From positions 1 to 13,061 of the forward strand of contig JAAZLQ010000306.1 of the NCBI GenBank assembly GCA_012799255.1: a DNA stretch of 13,061 bases. The letters run 5' to 3'. Position 1 is the first letter of the stretch. Each line of letters starts with the position of its first letter. The DNA is from Bacillota bacterium (GTDB taxonomy: Bacteria; Bacillota_G; Limnochordia; DTU010). The position numbers were made by a program, and so were the translations under genes. Below, piece by piece: positions 1 to 7,275 of this stretch. The notes beneath the pieces are model-generated. The model did no database searches. It worked only from the letters and a program-made list of their open reading frames with translations, and was not told the origin of the DNA.

Positions 1-313
1 AGGCCAAGGGTTCATAAACGACAGCTGGAATCGTATTGGGAAATTCGGGATGATTCACTCTGTTTAAGATCACTGCAGCGACTGCCACCTGCCCATCATA
101 GGGTTCTCCTTCGGCCTCAGCCCTTACTACCCTCGCTAACAGATCTAAATCACTCTCCGAAAAACTCTGTCGCCAACTCTCCATTTCCTCCCGTTCCTCA
201 ACTGGAGGCACGGGTTCGGGCATAGTTTGCCATTTATTCCATAATAGAAAGGCGGTAAGAACAATCGCTACCAAAATTCCTGGACGCAAGATTTTTTTAA
301 CAAATTTGCCCAT
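1..313 (-). CDS. SleB/CwlJ-type cell wall hydrolase, membrane-anchored (3' end cut by window edge)
   Basis: Translating the minus strand from the ATG at 311-313 gives 104 residues with no stop before the window edge, so the C-terminus is missing. Residues 1-9 are short and basic, and residues 10-27 form one hydrophobic segment (signal anchor). A Pro/Glu-rich linker (about 31-47) follows, then the start of a Hydrolase_2 (SleB/CwlJ) domain. That domain is recognised by the stretch LARVVRAEAEGEPYDGQ (59-75), then VAVAAVILNRVNHPEFP. The glutamate in RAEAEGE (E66) matches the family's catalytic Glu. Family members are lytic transglycosylases or amidases that degrade cortex or wall peptidoglycan, classically during spore germination. 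There is no N-terminal peptidoglycan-binding domain as in SleB itself, so it could be a vegetative or CwlJ/YkvT-like homologue. The start is supported by an AAAAGGGG Shine-Dalgarno 7 bases upstream. It is divergent from the RND gene. Confidence 0.87.
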   Translation of the reverse strand, partial: MGKFVKKILRPGILVAIVLTAFLLWNKWQTMPEPVPPVEEREEMESWRQSFSESDLDLLARVVRAEAEGEPYDGQVAVAAVILNRVNHPEFPNTIPAVVYEPLA

Positions 314-412
314 CTTTAATCCCCTTTTCTGAAGCACAAAGCTGAAGGATATAACCGCCTAATCCAGAACCTATACTAGGATGCACTTAGGTGCCTTTAA
401 GGAGGATGTTGA

Positions 413-3400
413 ATGCACTTATCAAAGCTGGCGGTGCGCCGCCCTATTGCTGTTACGGTTGTTGTTATTATTACCCTTATATTTGGCGTTATTTCATTGC
501 AACGAATTGGAATTGATCTCCTTCCAGATCTGAACTTCCCTTATGCCGTTGCAGTCACCATCTACCCAGGAGGTGCGTCCCAAACCATCCAACAAGACGT
601 CACTATCCCGGTAGAGTCTTCCTTGGCGGGAGTCAGTGGTTTGCGTAAACTGGATTCCTTCAGCATGGAAGGAGTTTCAGCAGTCGTACTACAGTTTGAC
701 TGGGGTACAGATATGCTTAGTGCCTTAGAGCAGATTAGAAACAACTTAGCACAAGTTGCCCTAACCCTACCAGAAGAAGCCCAATCGCCGATCGTAGCAC
801 AAATCGACCCCAATGACTTTCCCTTGATGCTAATCGGAGTTACCGCAGAAGGACTTTCTGCTGTGGAACTAACCGAAGAGCTAAAACGTATTAAACCCCA
901 GCTAGAGCAAATATCTGGGGTGGCTCAAGTTAGTTTGCTCGGGACTAGTGAAGAAGAGATTCAAGTACTCTTTGATCCAGAACATCTAGATGAAATTGGT
1001 TTAACACCAGTTATTTTGCAACAACTGATCATGTACCAAAACATTGTAGTTCCGGGGGGCTCAGTAACGGCAGACGGAGTCCGCTATACTACGCGTGCTG
1101 GCAGCCAAATTGGCAGTGTTGAAGAACTAGAAGACATCATTGTAGGTATGAAACAAGGTAGTGGTATTCTCGGCTTAGGGGGACTGCTCCCATCTTTGAC
1201 CTACCTAAGTGACGTAGCTGAGATTACCACCCACATAGCCCCCCGGGAAGGTATCACCCGGTACAATGGGCAAGACACTGTCTTGATTCAAGTGATGCGT
1301 CAAAGCGGTGCCAACACTGTGCGGGTTGCTGAGAATGTGAAAGAAGTGATGGCCAAGATCGAGGAGGCTCACCCTTACCTCGAATTCAGCACTATCACTG
1401 ATCAATCAGTGTTTATTAACCAGAGTATTGGTTCATTGGCCTCGAGCGGAATTATCGGTGGAATTTTGGCCGTGGCTGTGCTCTTACTATTCTTGAGAAG
1501 CTTTTCCAGTATTGCCACTATTGCTCTATCCATTCCTGTATCCATTATTGCCAGTTTTGTCCTGGTGTATTTGTCCAAGCTCAACCTAAACCTCATGACT
1601 CTAGGAGGAATGGCACTCGGGGTGGGAATGCTAGTGGACTCCTCTATCGTGGTTTTGGAGAATATCTATCGCCATCTAAGCTTCCAACCCGATGCTAAAA
1701 TAGCTGCTCAACAAGGGGCTGGAGAAGTGGCCAGTGCCTTAATCGCTTCAACATTAACAACTGTGGTAGTGTTTCTACCTGTGATAGTCCTAGATAGCTT
1801 AGCAGGTAAATTGCTTAAGGAGTTTGGCTTAACCATTTCCTATGCTCTAGCGGCTGCTTTGTTGGTATCTCTGACGGTGCTACCCATCTTAGCTTCTAAA
1901 TTCCTGAAGAAGAACATGGTTACAGAGCCTAAACCAGAGTCCACCTTTGGCAAGTTACGCTCCAAGTATGTTAAGGTTTTGGAGAAAGCACTGGATCGAA
2001 AAGCATTCACATTTGCCTTGGTTGTAGTTCTATTGCTCATGGCGGGAATGATCTATCCCCGCTTAGACCAGGAGTTCTTGCCCAGTTTTGACGAAGGCTT
2101 CTTGGGAGCCCATGCTATGTTACCTGCCGGTTTGCCTCTGGAAACAGTGCGTGAGATGGTTGTCTCCATCGAAAATGATTTAATGGAAATTCCGGAAGTG
2201 GCTGCTGTATCGGTACAAGCTGGTGACCAAGGAGAATTAGATATTTTGAGTCTTGTTTCAGGCACAGGATACAACAACGCCCAGTTTTCTATAACTTTAG
2301 TGCCCCATGACCAGCGGCAACGAAAAGCTAAGGACCTTACCGATGAGGTACAAGACATTATGGCTAAACATGGTGTCTTAAGGACAAACATCTCTGACTC
2401 CTCTATCTTTGGTTCAGCGGCAAGTACGCTTATGGCTCCTAACCTCTCCATTGAAATCAGGGGTGAGGACGTGAAAGTATTATCCGCCTTAGCTCAAGAG
2501 CTAAAAGATGAGCTAGCCAAGATTCCTGGTTTTAGAGATATTCAAGATTCCTCATTTAGGCCTGCTCAAGAGCTCTATCTGAACGTTGATACTTCCCGCA
2601 GTATCCTAGGAGGATTTACCGCAGGTCAGGTTGGTCTAGGTATGCGCTATGCCACTGCAGGGCTTAAGGCCACAGATATTCAGGTAGGTAATAGAAGTTT
2701 ACCTGTGATGCTGAGACCGAACTCATCCATTCACTCGTTAGATGATTTGCTGAACACTAAGATCACTTCGCCAGTTAGCATTGCTGGTTTTGGTGAAAAC
2801 CCGATCCTGTTAAACGAAGTAGTTATGCCTGAGGTTCAAACAGCCCAATCCATAGTGCAGCGTACCGACCGCTTGCCGGTAACCTTTATCACCGGAATTT
2901 TAGATGACTTGTCACTAACTCAGGCAGTCAAAAAAAGTCGTGAGATCATTGATCAAATGGAAATCCCTTCTGGGTACCATATCAGAGTCGGTGGTTTACA
3001 AGACGTTATTGAAGAATCCATCAATGATCTGACGCTCGCCTTAGTCTTGGCGGTAGCGTTAGTTTACCTGGTTATGGCTGCGCAATTTGAATCATTCTCG
3101 CAACCATTCATCATTATCTTTACCATTCCTCTGGCCCTTATTGGTTCCCTAGTTGGGCTCTGGACAGTAGGTGGAAGTCAAGGAATAATGTCCATTATTG
3201 GCATTATCGTTTTGGCAGGAATTGTGGTGAACAATGCTATTGTGTTGGTGGACTATATCAACTCAAGAAGACGGAATGATCCTAACATTCCCGTGCGTGA
3301 AGCAATCTTAGAGGCTTGTCAGGTGCGTTTACGTCCCATTTTGATGACCTCCATTACAACGATCTTTGGCCTCTTACCTGTGGCGATAGGTTACGGAGTG

Positions 3401-3556
3401 GGCTCTGAGTTCCAAAGACCTCTAGCTGCCACCATCATGGGCGGAATGATTACTTCAACATTCTTGACCTTGTTCGTCATCCCGACAGTATATGAAGCTT
3501 TTGCCCGTTTCGAACGGAAAAAGCCGCAATCCCAATCTTCATCTGAAGCAATCTAA
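413..3556 (+). CDS. RND-family efflux transporter, HAE1/SwrC-like, stand-alone
   Basis: This 1047-residue inner-membrane, proton-driven exporter has the duplicated AcrB-type layout: TM1 (about 11-29), first porter loop (about 30-335), TM2-6 (about 340-495), TM7 (about 532-548), second porter loop (about 550-865) and TM8-12 (about 870-1028). TM4 carries GVGMLVDSSIVVLEN (403-417), with D409 as the proton-relay aspartate and E416 as the conserved Glu. TM10 carries GIVVNNAIVLVDYIN (936-950), the form usual in Gram-positive and multi-substrate HAE1 pumps, without the AcrB-type lysine. Length is normal for the family (B. subtilis SwrC is about 1065). An AAGGAGG site 7 bases before the ATG supports the start. 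A TATACT box at 372-377 could be a -10, but I see no good -35. No periplasmic adaptor or TolC-like gene is adjacent, so it probably works alone, possibly on lipopeptides, detergents or lipids. The substrate is unknown. Confidence 0.93.
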   Translation: MHLSKLAVRRPIAVTVVVIITLIFGVISLQRIGIDLLPDLNFPYAVAVTIYPGGASQTIQQDVTIPVESSLAGVSGLRKLDSFSMEGVSAVVLQFDWGTDMLSALEQIRNNLAQVALTLPEEAQSPIVAQIDPNDFPLMLIGVTAEGLSAVELTEELKRIKPQLEQISGVAQVSLLGTSEEEIQVLFDPEHLDEIGLTPVILQQLIMYQNIVVPGGSVTADGVRYTTRAGSQIGSVEELEDIIVGMKQGSGILGLGGLLPSLTYLSDVAEITTHIAPREGITRYNGQDTVLIQVMRQSGANTVRVAENVKEVMAKIEEAHPYLEFSTITDQSVFINQSIGSLASSGIIGGILAVAVLLLFLRSFSSIATIALSIPVSIIASFVLVYLSKLNLNLMTLGGMALGVGMLVDSSIVVLENIYRHLSFQPDAKIAAQQGAGEVASALIASTLTTVVVFLPVIVLDSLAGKLLKEFGLTISYALAAALLVSLTVLPILASKFLKKNMVTEPKPESTFGKLRSKYVKVLEKALDRKAFTFALVVVLLLMAGMIYPRLDQEFLPSFDEGFLGAHAMLPAGLPLETVREMVVSIENDLMEIPEVAAVSVQAGDQGELDILSLVSGTGYNNAQFSITLVPHDQRQRKAKDLTDEVQDIMAKHGVLRTNISDSSIFGSAASTLMAPNLSIEIRGEDVKVLSALAQELKDELAKIPGFRDIQDSSFRPAQELYLNVDTSRSILGGFTAGQVGLGMRYATAGLKATDIQVGNRSLPVMLRPNSSIHSLDDLLNTKITSPVSIAGFGENPILLNEVVMPEVQTAQSIVQRTDRLPVTFITGILDDLSLTQAVKKSREIIDQMEIPSGYHIRVGGLQDVIEESINDLTLALVLAVALVYLVMAAQFESFSQPFIIIFTIPLALIGSLVGLWTVGGSQGIMSIIGIIVLAGIVVNNAIVLVDYINSRRRNDPNIPVREAILEACQVRLRPILMTSITTIFGLLPVAIGYGVGSEFQRPLAATIMGGMITSTFLTLFVIPTVYEAFARFERKKPQSQSSSEAI

Positions 3557-3570
3557 ATAAACATCAAAAA

Positions 3571-3601
3571 AGCGGTACCAGTTCATCACACTGGTACCGC
3601 T
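3571..3601. terminator. Bidirectional rho-independent terminator between RND gene and trxA
   Basis: A perfect 11-bp inverted repeat (AGCGGTACCAG, 9-base loop, CTGGTACCGCT) lies between the convergent stop codons at 3556 and 3613. Read on the minus strand it is followed by a run of six T (3571-3566), so it is strongest for trxA. On the plus strand the T-run is weaker (ACTTTATT). Confidence 0.9.
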
Positions 3602-3612
3602 ACTTTATTCCC

Positions 3613-3936
3613 TTAGATGTGGTGGTTTAAGACTTCCTCCAACTCAGACTTTGGCTTCACACCAACTAGAGTCTCCATGGGTTTGCCATCCTTAAACAGC
3701 ATTAAGGTGGGAATACTCATAATTCCATATGTAGCTACAGACTCGGTTACTTCGTCCACATTGACCTTCACGAACTTTACCTTGCCTGCATACTCTTCAC
3801 TCAACTGATCAAAAACGGGCGCAATCTGCCTGCACGGGCCACACCAAACTGCCCAAAAGTCCACAAAAACCGGTAAATCAGCTTCTAAGACTTCTATTTG
3901 AAAGTTGTCATCTGTTACTTCAGTGATCTTACTCAT
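3613..3936 (-). CDS. trxA: Thioredoxin
   Basis: This 107-residue cytoplasmic disulfide reductase donates electrons from thioredoxin reductase to ribonucleotide reductase, peroxiredoxins and other substrates. The redox motif WCGPC lies at 31-35 (C32 and C35), D26 is the buried aspartate, and the cis-proline is P76 in SIPT. All fall at the classic E. coli positions. I placed the start at 3936 (MSKITEV) rather than seven codons upstream, because GAAGGAG sits 7 bases before this ATG and the resulting length is standard. The gene is monocistronic. It has its own perfect sigma-A promoter (3973-4001) beginning just past the DUF456 stop, and a bidirectional terminator after it. The residue before WCGPC is Val (FWAVWC), a small deviation from the common Glu, Thr or Pro, with no evident functional consequence. 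Confidence 0.97.
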   Translation of the reverse strand: MSKITEVTDDNFQIEVLEADLPVFVDFWAVWCGPCRQIAPVFDQLSEEYAGKVKFVKVNVDEVTESVATYGIMSIPTLMLFKDGKPMETLVGVKPKSELEEVLNHHI

Positions 3937-3970
3937 AACTATCGCTCCTTCACACAAGCTGTCGATAGTT
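3937..3970 (-). repeat. Inverted repeat in trxA leader enclosing the Shine-Dalgarno
   Basis: AACTATCG (3937-3944) and CGATAGTT (3963-3970) are perfect 8-bp inverted copies separated by 18 bases. On the trxA strand the second arm abuts the ATG and the GAAGGAG ribosome binding site lies in the intervening loop. The first arm overlaps the predicted transcription start (about 3966). It could therefore be a protein-binding operator or, if transcription starts a few bases earlier, an RNA hairpin presenting the ribosome binding site. Function is inferred only. Confidence 0.55.
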
Positions 3971-3972
3971 AG

Positions 3973-4001
3973 ATTATAACCATCGGGGAAAGACTTGTCA
4001 A
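3973..4001 (-). promoter_or_regulatory. Sigma-A promoter of trxA, perfect consensus
   Basis: On the minus strand TTGACA (4001-3996) and TATAAT (3978-3973) are separated by exactly 17 bases, matching the housekeeping consensus in all twelve positions. Predicted start of transcription is near 3966. The -35 box lies seven bases beyond the DUF456 stop codon, so trxA is transcribed independently. Confidence 0.9.
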
Positions 4002-4007
4002 AAACAA

Positions 4008-4490
4008 CTAGCCCAGAGCATCAATAAAAAAGACGATGATCATCAGCAACTGTAAGAGCCCTTTTGCCAGACTACTACCGACAAAAGCGACTACCGTACC
4101 TAAAGCGGCCTTAAAAGCTCTCCCAAAAATTCTTGTTTGTAGTAGCTCGACAAGTAATACGAAAGCAAAGGGCACTAGCACTATTCCGAAAGGTGGTAGC
4201 ACAAAAAGACCAACAAAGGCACCAACAACTGCAGCCCAGGTACTGAACTTGCTTCCGCCGAAACGCTGCACGACTAGAACATTGCTGATCTGATCTGCGA
4301 GAAGGGTAACCACAGTGAAAAAGACCATAGTACCCCAGGTGACCCAGGTTAAGGCTTGGCTATTTATGAAAAAGTGAAAAACTGCAACGCCGGCCCAAAC
4401 CAAAGCAACCGATGGTAAAATGGGCATCACTATACCCACAAGACTGGCAATAAAAAGTAACACAATCAGTCCCCATAAGATTATCTCCAT
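4008..4490 (-). CDS. DUF456 family integral membrane protein
   Basis: This 160-residue, very hydrophobic protein has about five membrane segments (roughly 3-21, 24-43, 47-64, 84-116 with a Gly/Pro break, and 128-157). Family assignment rests on the features typical of DUF456 proteins: an N-terminal GIVMPILPS turn, the RFGGSK loop (76-81) followed by a Gly-rich helix, and the LPPFGIVLVPF hairpin (98-108). The biochemical function of this family is not established. The start is supported by an extended GAGGTGATC Shine-Dalgarno 5 bases upstream. A sigma-A promoter lies at 4524-4552. It is divergent from the PBP-like gene and sits upstream of trxA, which has its own promoter. No terminator is visible between it and trxA, so readthrough is possible. 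Confidence 0.82.
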   Translation of the reverse strand: MEIILWGLIVLLFIASLVGIVMPILPSVALVWAGVAVFHFFINSQALTWVTWGTMVFFTVVTLLADQISNVLVVQRFGGSKFSTWAAVVGAFVGLFVLPPFGIVLVPFAFVLLVELLQTRIFGRAFKAALGTVVAFVGSSLAKGLLQLLMIIVFFIDALG

Positions 4491-4523
4491 CCGCTGATCA
4501 CCTCACCTCTCGTTTATGGAGTA

Positions 4524-4552
4524 ATTATACAGTCTGCTACCAAAATTGTCCA
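4524..4552 (-). promoter_or_regulatory. Sigma-A promoter of the DUF456 gene
   Basis: On the minus strand TGGACA (4552-4547, five of six matches to the -35 consensus) and TATAAT (4529-4524, perfect) are spaced by 17 bases. The start of transcription would be near 4517, about 27 bases before the ATG. Confidence 0.8.
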
Positions 4553-4623
4553 TCCGTTCACTAGATGTAGGTGCATGGAAGCACTGCTGAGGACAAATAC
4601 TACTCGGGAGGAGGCGAGCGTTC

Positions 4624-6768
4624 ATGAGAACAAGGAACATATATCTAGTTGTAATTATCTTGGTAGCCTTGATTGTAATTGGCGTCGGAGTAGGTTTGTA
4701 TGTACAAGCAGGAAGAGCAATAACAAGTTTTGAGGAAAGCAGGCCCCTACCCGGTGCAGTATTGTATGACCAAGAGGGTCAAGTTATCAAACGCCTAGGT
4801 ACAGGAAGTGTTTATGTTCCCCTAGATAAGACTCCTCAAGATTTGCAGAACGCGGTGAAGACGACCAAGGAACCCCGGGATATCAGTTCAAGTTTGGCTG
4901 CCCAAATCATCAAGCCCGAAGGTACCTGGGCCCGACTTCAGCTAGCCATTCTTCCTTCTGTTTTGGAGAGACGTTACTCCGAACGGGAGCGGCTGGAAAT
5001 GTATCTCAACCAAACCTACTTTGGCGAAAATGCAGTAGGTGTTGAGGCAGCCAGCCAAACGTATTTCTCTAAATCCGTACAGGAACTAGACTTAGCGGAA
5101 AGCGCCTTGCTAGCAGCACTGGCCCAAGAGCCGGAACAAGCCTCACCTTTCAGAAATCCAAACCGGGCCACTGAAATGCGGAATTCGGTCTTAGGCCAAA
5201 TGCGAAGCGCTGGCCATATTAACACGGAACAACAGCAGGAGGCTGAGGCAACCCCCCTGAGCCTTGAACGTAGAGAACCAGGTTACGCCCATCATTTCTC
5301 TGATTATCTTGGTGAGCAACTGGTGAATGCGCTAGGTGAAGAACGGGTCTTTCAAGGGGGACTAAGAGTAACAACTACCCTTGATCGCGACCTACAAAAG
5401 AAGGCCGAGCAGATCATCCAAGAAAGAAACCTCGATGGTGCTTTGGTAGCCCTCAATCCAAGGGACGGCAAGATTCTCGCCATGGTGGGCGGTATCAACT
5501 ATCTCGAAGATGCAACAAATCTGGCCACTACAAAACAGCAAGAGACAGGAAACACACTAAGGCCGCTGATTTACGCAACAGGACTAAAAGCCGGTTGGGC
5601 CATGAATCATCTAGTTGAGGATGTACAGAGGAAATTTGGAGAGCTCCAGGTTGATAATACCAACGACCGCTATTGGGGTCCTGTGACCATGAAACATGCG
5701 TTAGTCATGGACTTAAATAATGCCTCCATCTGGACCCTGAACGAACTGGGGATTGAGCGTTTTACTGACTTCGCTCGGAGTGTGGAGCTAAACATAGAAC
5801 AAGTCGATCAAAACCTAACCCTAGCCCTGGGTCAAGTGAAGGAAGGATTATCCTTACTCGAACTTACTGCTGCCTATTTACCTGCTGTAAATGAAGGAAA
5901 GTTCAGTCCGCCTTCCGGCTTTGAGCAAGTTAATGACGCAGAGAACCATGTAGTCTTGTCCCAAGAAACGCAGAAACCCGCCCAGATTCTTTCTAAAGAA
6001 CAGGCGTATTTGCTTACCAATATGCTTATACCAACCACTGATTACGGCAGTATCAGTGAGTTGGATGTAGAGTTTCCAGCGGCTCTCCACGCTAGTGTAG
6101 CCCAAGACGGAAAATCCCAGTGGGCGATAGGCTATACACCAACTCTTCTGGTTGGCGTTTTCGTGAAGACACCTGAGGGGAACGAAGAAGATCAACAGAC
6201 GCAAATTGAATCCTTAGCGGGAGAAATCTGGTTGGAGTTTATGACAAGTGTCCTTGATTCTGAAAACACCGAGAACAAGGAGCGTGAAAACAACGAATTT
6301 GAAGTCCCCGACAACGTCGAAACGGATGTGATGATCGATGTCTTTACAGGGCTCTTAGCTAATGAACTTTGTGCCCAAGTGGAGCTGGACGCTTTTATCG
6401 AAGGTACTAAACCGACCCAATGGGCTCCTTGCTCTATACCACCACCGCCACCAACACCACCAACGCCTCGAAGGGAGGCAGCACCGATTATTCCCGTGCC
6501 AACTCCTGAGGCTGCACCGCAGCCACAACCTGAACCTGAACCCGAGCCGGAACCCGAAGTTCCTATCGAACCCGAGACACCTGGGGAGGAAACACCTCCC
6601 CAGGAGACTCCTGCAGAGCCTGAACCTGAAGTTCCCATTGAGCCAGTTGAGCCAACCGAACCAACTGAGCCAGTTGAACCAGAAACTCCGCAGCCTCCCC
6701 CCTCAGAGGAACCTATCCAGCCAGAACCACAACCAGAAACTGAACCAGAAACTGAACCACTTGGATAG
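4624..6768 (+). CDS. Class A PBP-like pseudoenzyme (degenerate GT51 + transpeptidase) with Pro/Glu-rich tail
   Basis: This 714-residue protein has a signal-anchor helix (6-28), then a GT51 glycosyltransferase-like region (about 40-210), a transpeptidase-like region (about 265-540), the class A C-terminal segment with C583 and C603, and a Pro/Glu tail (605-714). GT51 is recognised by LERRYSERERLEMYLNQTYF (114-133) and the following GVEAASQTYF, DLAESALLAALAQ. The transpeptidase fold is recognised by RPLIYATGLKAG, YWGPVTMKHAL and WAIGYTPTLLVGVFV. Catalytic signatures are absent. The EDxxFxxHxG block is deleted between LQNAV (74-78) and about residue 90. SxxK is N310-T-L-R313, SxN is D363-L-N365, and KTG is H489-A-S491, the last aligned without gaps to GYTP. 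It is therefore unlikely to polymerise or cross-link peptidoglycan, or to bind beta-lactam covalently. The frame is intact throughout, which argues for selection. GGAGGAGG lies 9 bases before the ATG; no convincing promoter was seen. It is probably a structural or regulatory wall protein (inference). Confidence 0.88.
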   Translation: MRTRNIYLVVIILVALIVIGVGVGLYVQAGRAITSFEESRPLPGAVLYDQEGQVIKRLGTGSVYVPLDKTPQDLQNAVKTTKEPRDISSSLAAQIIKPEGTWARLQLAILPSVLERRYSERERLEMYLNQTYFGENAVGVEAASQTYFSKSVQELDLAESALLAALAQEPEQASPFRNPNRATEMRNSVLGQMRSAGHINTEQQQEAEATPLSLERREPGYAHHFSDYLGEQLVNALGEERVFQGGLRVTTTLDRDLQKKAEQIIQERNLDGALVALNPRDGKILAMVGGINYLEDATNLATTKQQETGNTLRPLIYATGLKAGWAMNHLVEDVQRKFGELQVDNTNDRYWGPVTMKHALVMDLNNASIWTLNELGIERFTDFARSVELNIEQVDQNLTLALGQVKEGLSLLELTAAYLPAVNEGKFSPPSGFEQVNDAENHVVLSQETQKPAQILSKEQAYLLTNMLIPTTDYGSISELDVEFPAALHASVAQDGKSQWAIGYTPTLLVGVFVKTPEGNEEDQQTQIESLAGEIWLEFMTSVLDSENTENKERENNEFEVPDNVETDVMIDVFTGLLANELCAQVELDAFIEGTKPTQWAPCSIPPPPPTPPTPRREAAPIIPVPTPEAAPQPQPEPEPEPEPEVPIEPETPGEETPPQETPAEPEPEVPIEPVEPTEPTEPVEPETPQPPPSEEPIQPEPQPETEPETEPLG
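6436..6765 (+). repeat. Pro/Glu-rich low-complexity repeats encoding the PBP-like tail
   Basis: From residue 605 the reading frame becomes imperfect tandem units: a run of six Pro with PTPPTP, then many Glu-Pro dipeptides, and two copies of an EPEPEVPIEP block (about 641-650 and 665-674). EPTEP, EPVEP and PETEP variants follow. The underlying codons vary (gaacct, gagccg, gaaccc), so the peptide pattern rather than the DNA repeat is conserved. Such sequences are extended and acidic, and would suit a spacer through the cell wall. There is no LPXTG or membrane anchor at the end. Confidence 0.85.
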
Positions 6769-6782
6769 AACCCTGGATACAA

Positions 6783-6812
6783 AAACCCCAAACCGTTTGC
6801 GGTCTGGGGTTT
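6783..6812. terminator. Bidirectional rho-independent terminator between PBP-like gene and rpsI
   Basis: Stem AAACCCCA (6783-6790) pairs with TGGGGTTT (6805-6812). A single A/C mismatch follows, then ACC/GGT closes a six-base loop. The minus strand continues into a T-run (TTTTTG), serving rpsI. The plus-strand side reads TTTGTAAT, serving the PBP-like gene. The stop codons are at 6768 and 6826. Confidence 0.85.
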
Positions 6813-6825
6813 GTAATACTTGCGA

Positions 6826-7230
6826 TTAACGCTTGGAGAACTGTGGTGCTCTCCGGGCTTTCTTTAAGCCGTATTTCTTTCTTTCCTTCATCCGTGGGTC
6901 TCTTGTGAGGTATCCAGCTTTTTTAAGAGGCCCTCTCAAGTCTTCGTCAACGGTCAGAAGTGCACGAGAAATACCATGGCGAATAGCCCCGGCTTGACCG
7001 GTAGTTCCGCCACCATGCACATTAACGATAATGTCATACTTATCTTCCGTATTAGTGAGCACTAGAGGCTGGCGCACAATGGTACGAAGTACTTCACGGC
7101 CGAAATAATCCTCAATTGGTCTCTTGTTAATCGTAATGTTGCCATTACCAGGAAGTATTCTAACACGGGCTATCGATTTCTTTCTTCTACCCGTTCCATA
7201 GTTGGTTTCTGTCTTGCGAGCGACATTCAT
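6826..7230 (-). CDS. rpsI: 30S ribosomal protein S9
   Basis: This 134-residue small-subunit protein of the 30S head has a C-terminal tail that reaches the P-site tRNA. Diagnostic features are [14 protein letters not shown] near the N-terminus, [22 protein letters not shown] in the core, and the invariant C-terminal [12 protein letters not shown]. The N-terminus ([10 protein letters not shown]) is slightly longer than the common MAQ start. A GGGAGG site 8 bases before this ATG supports it. It follows rplM by 45 bases with no terminator, forming the usual L13-S9 operon, and ends at the shared terminator 6783-6812. Confidence 0.98.
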   Translation of the reverse strand: MNVARKTETNYGTGRRKKSIARVRILPGNGNITINKRPIEDYFGREVLRTIVRQPLVLTNTEDKYDIIVNVHGGGTTGQAGAIRHGISRALLTVDEDLRGPLKKAGYLTRDPRMKERKKYGLKKARRAPQFSKR

Positions 7231-7275
7231 TCAGACTGCCTCCCTTCACATAGGGTTTTTGGTCGTATAACGTTT

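Noticed and set aside
4491..4623. Possible promoter for the PBP-like gene
   Set aside because: Several weak -35 look-alikes (TTGTCC, TTCACT) exist but none has an acceptable -10 at 16-18 bases, so no promoter is annotated on the plus strand.
6520..6765. Repetitive DNA that might suggest a CRISPR array
   Set aside because: Repeats are short, degenerate, in frame and without unique spacers. They encode an EP-rich peptide tail.
6192..6791. Long minus-strand reading frame rich in Gly and Ser opposite the PBP-like tail
   Set aside because: It is the reverse of the Pro/Glu codon repeats, has no ribosome binding site or family resemblance, and crosses the terminator at 6783-6812.
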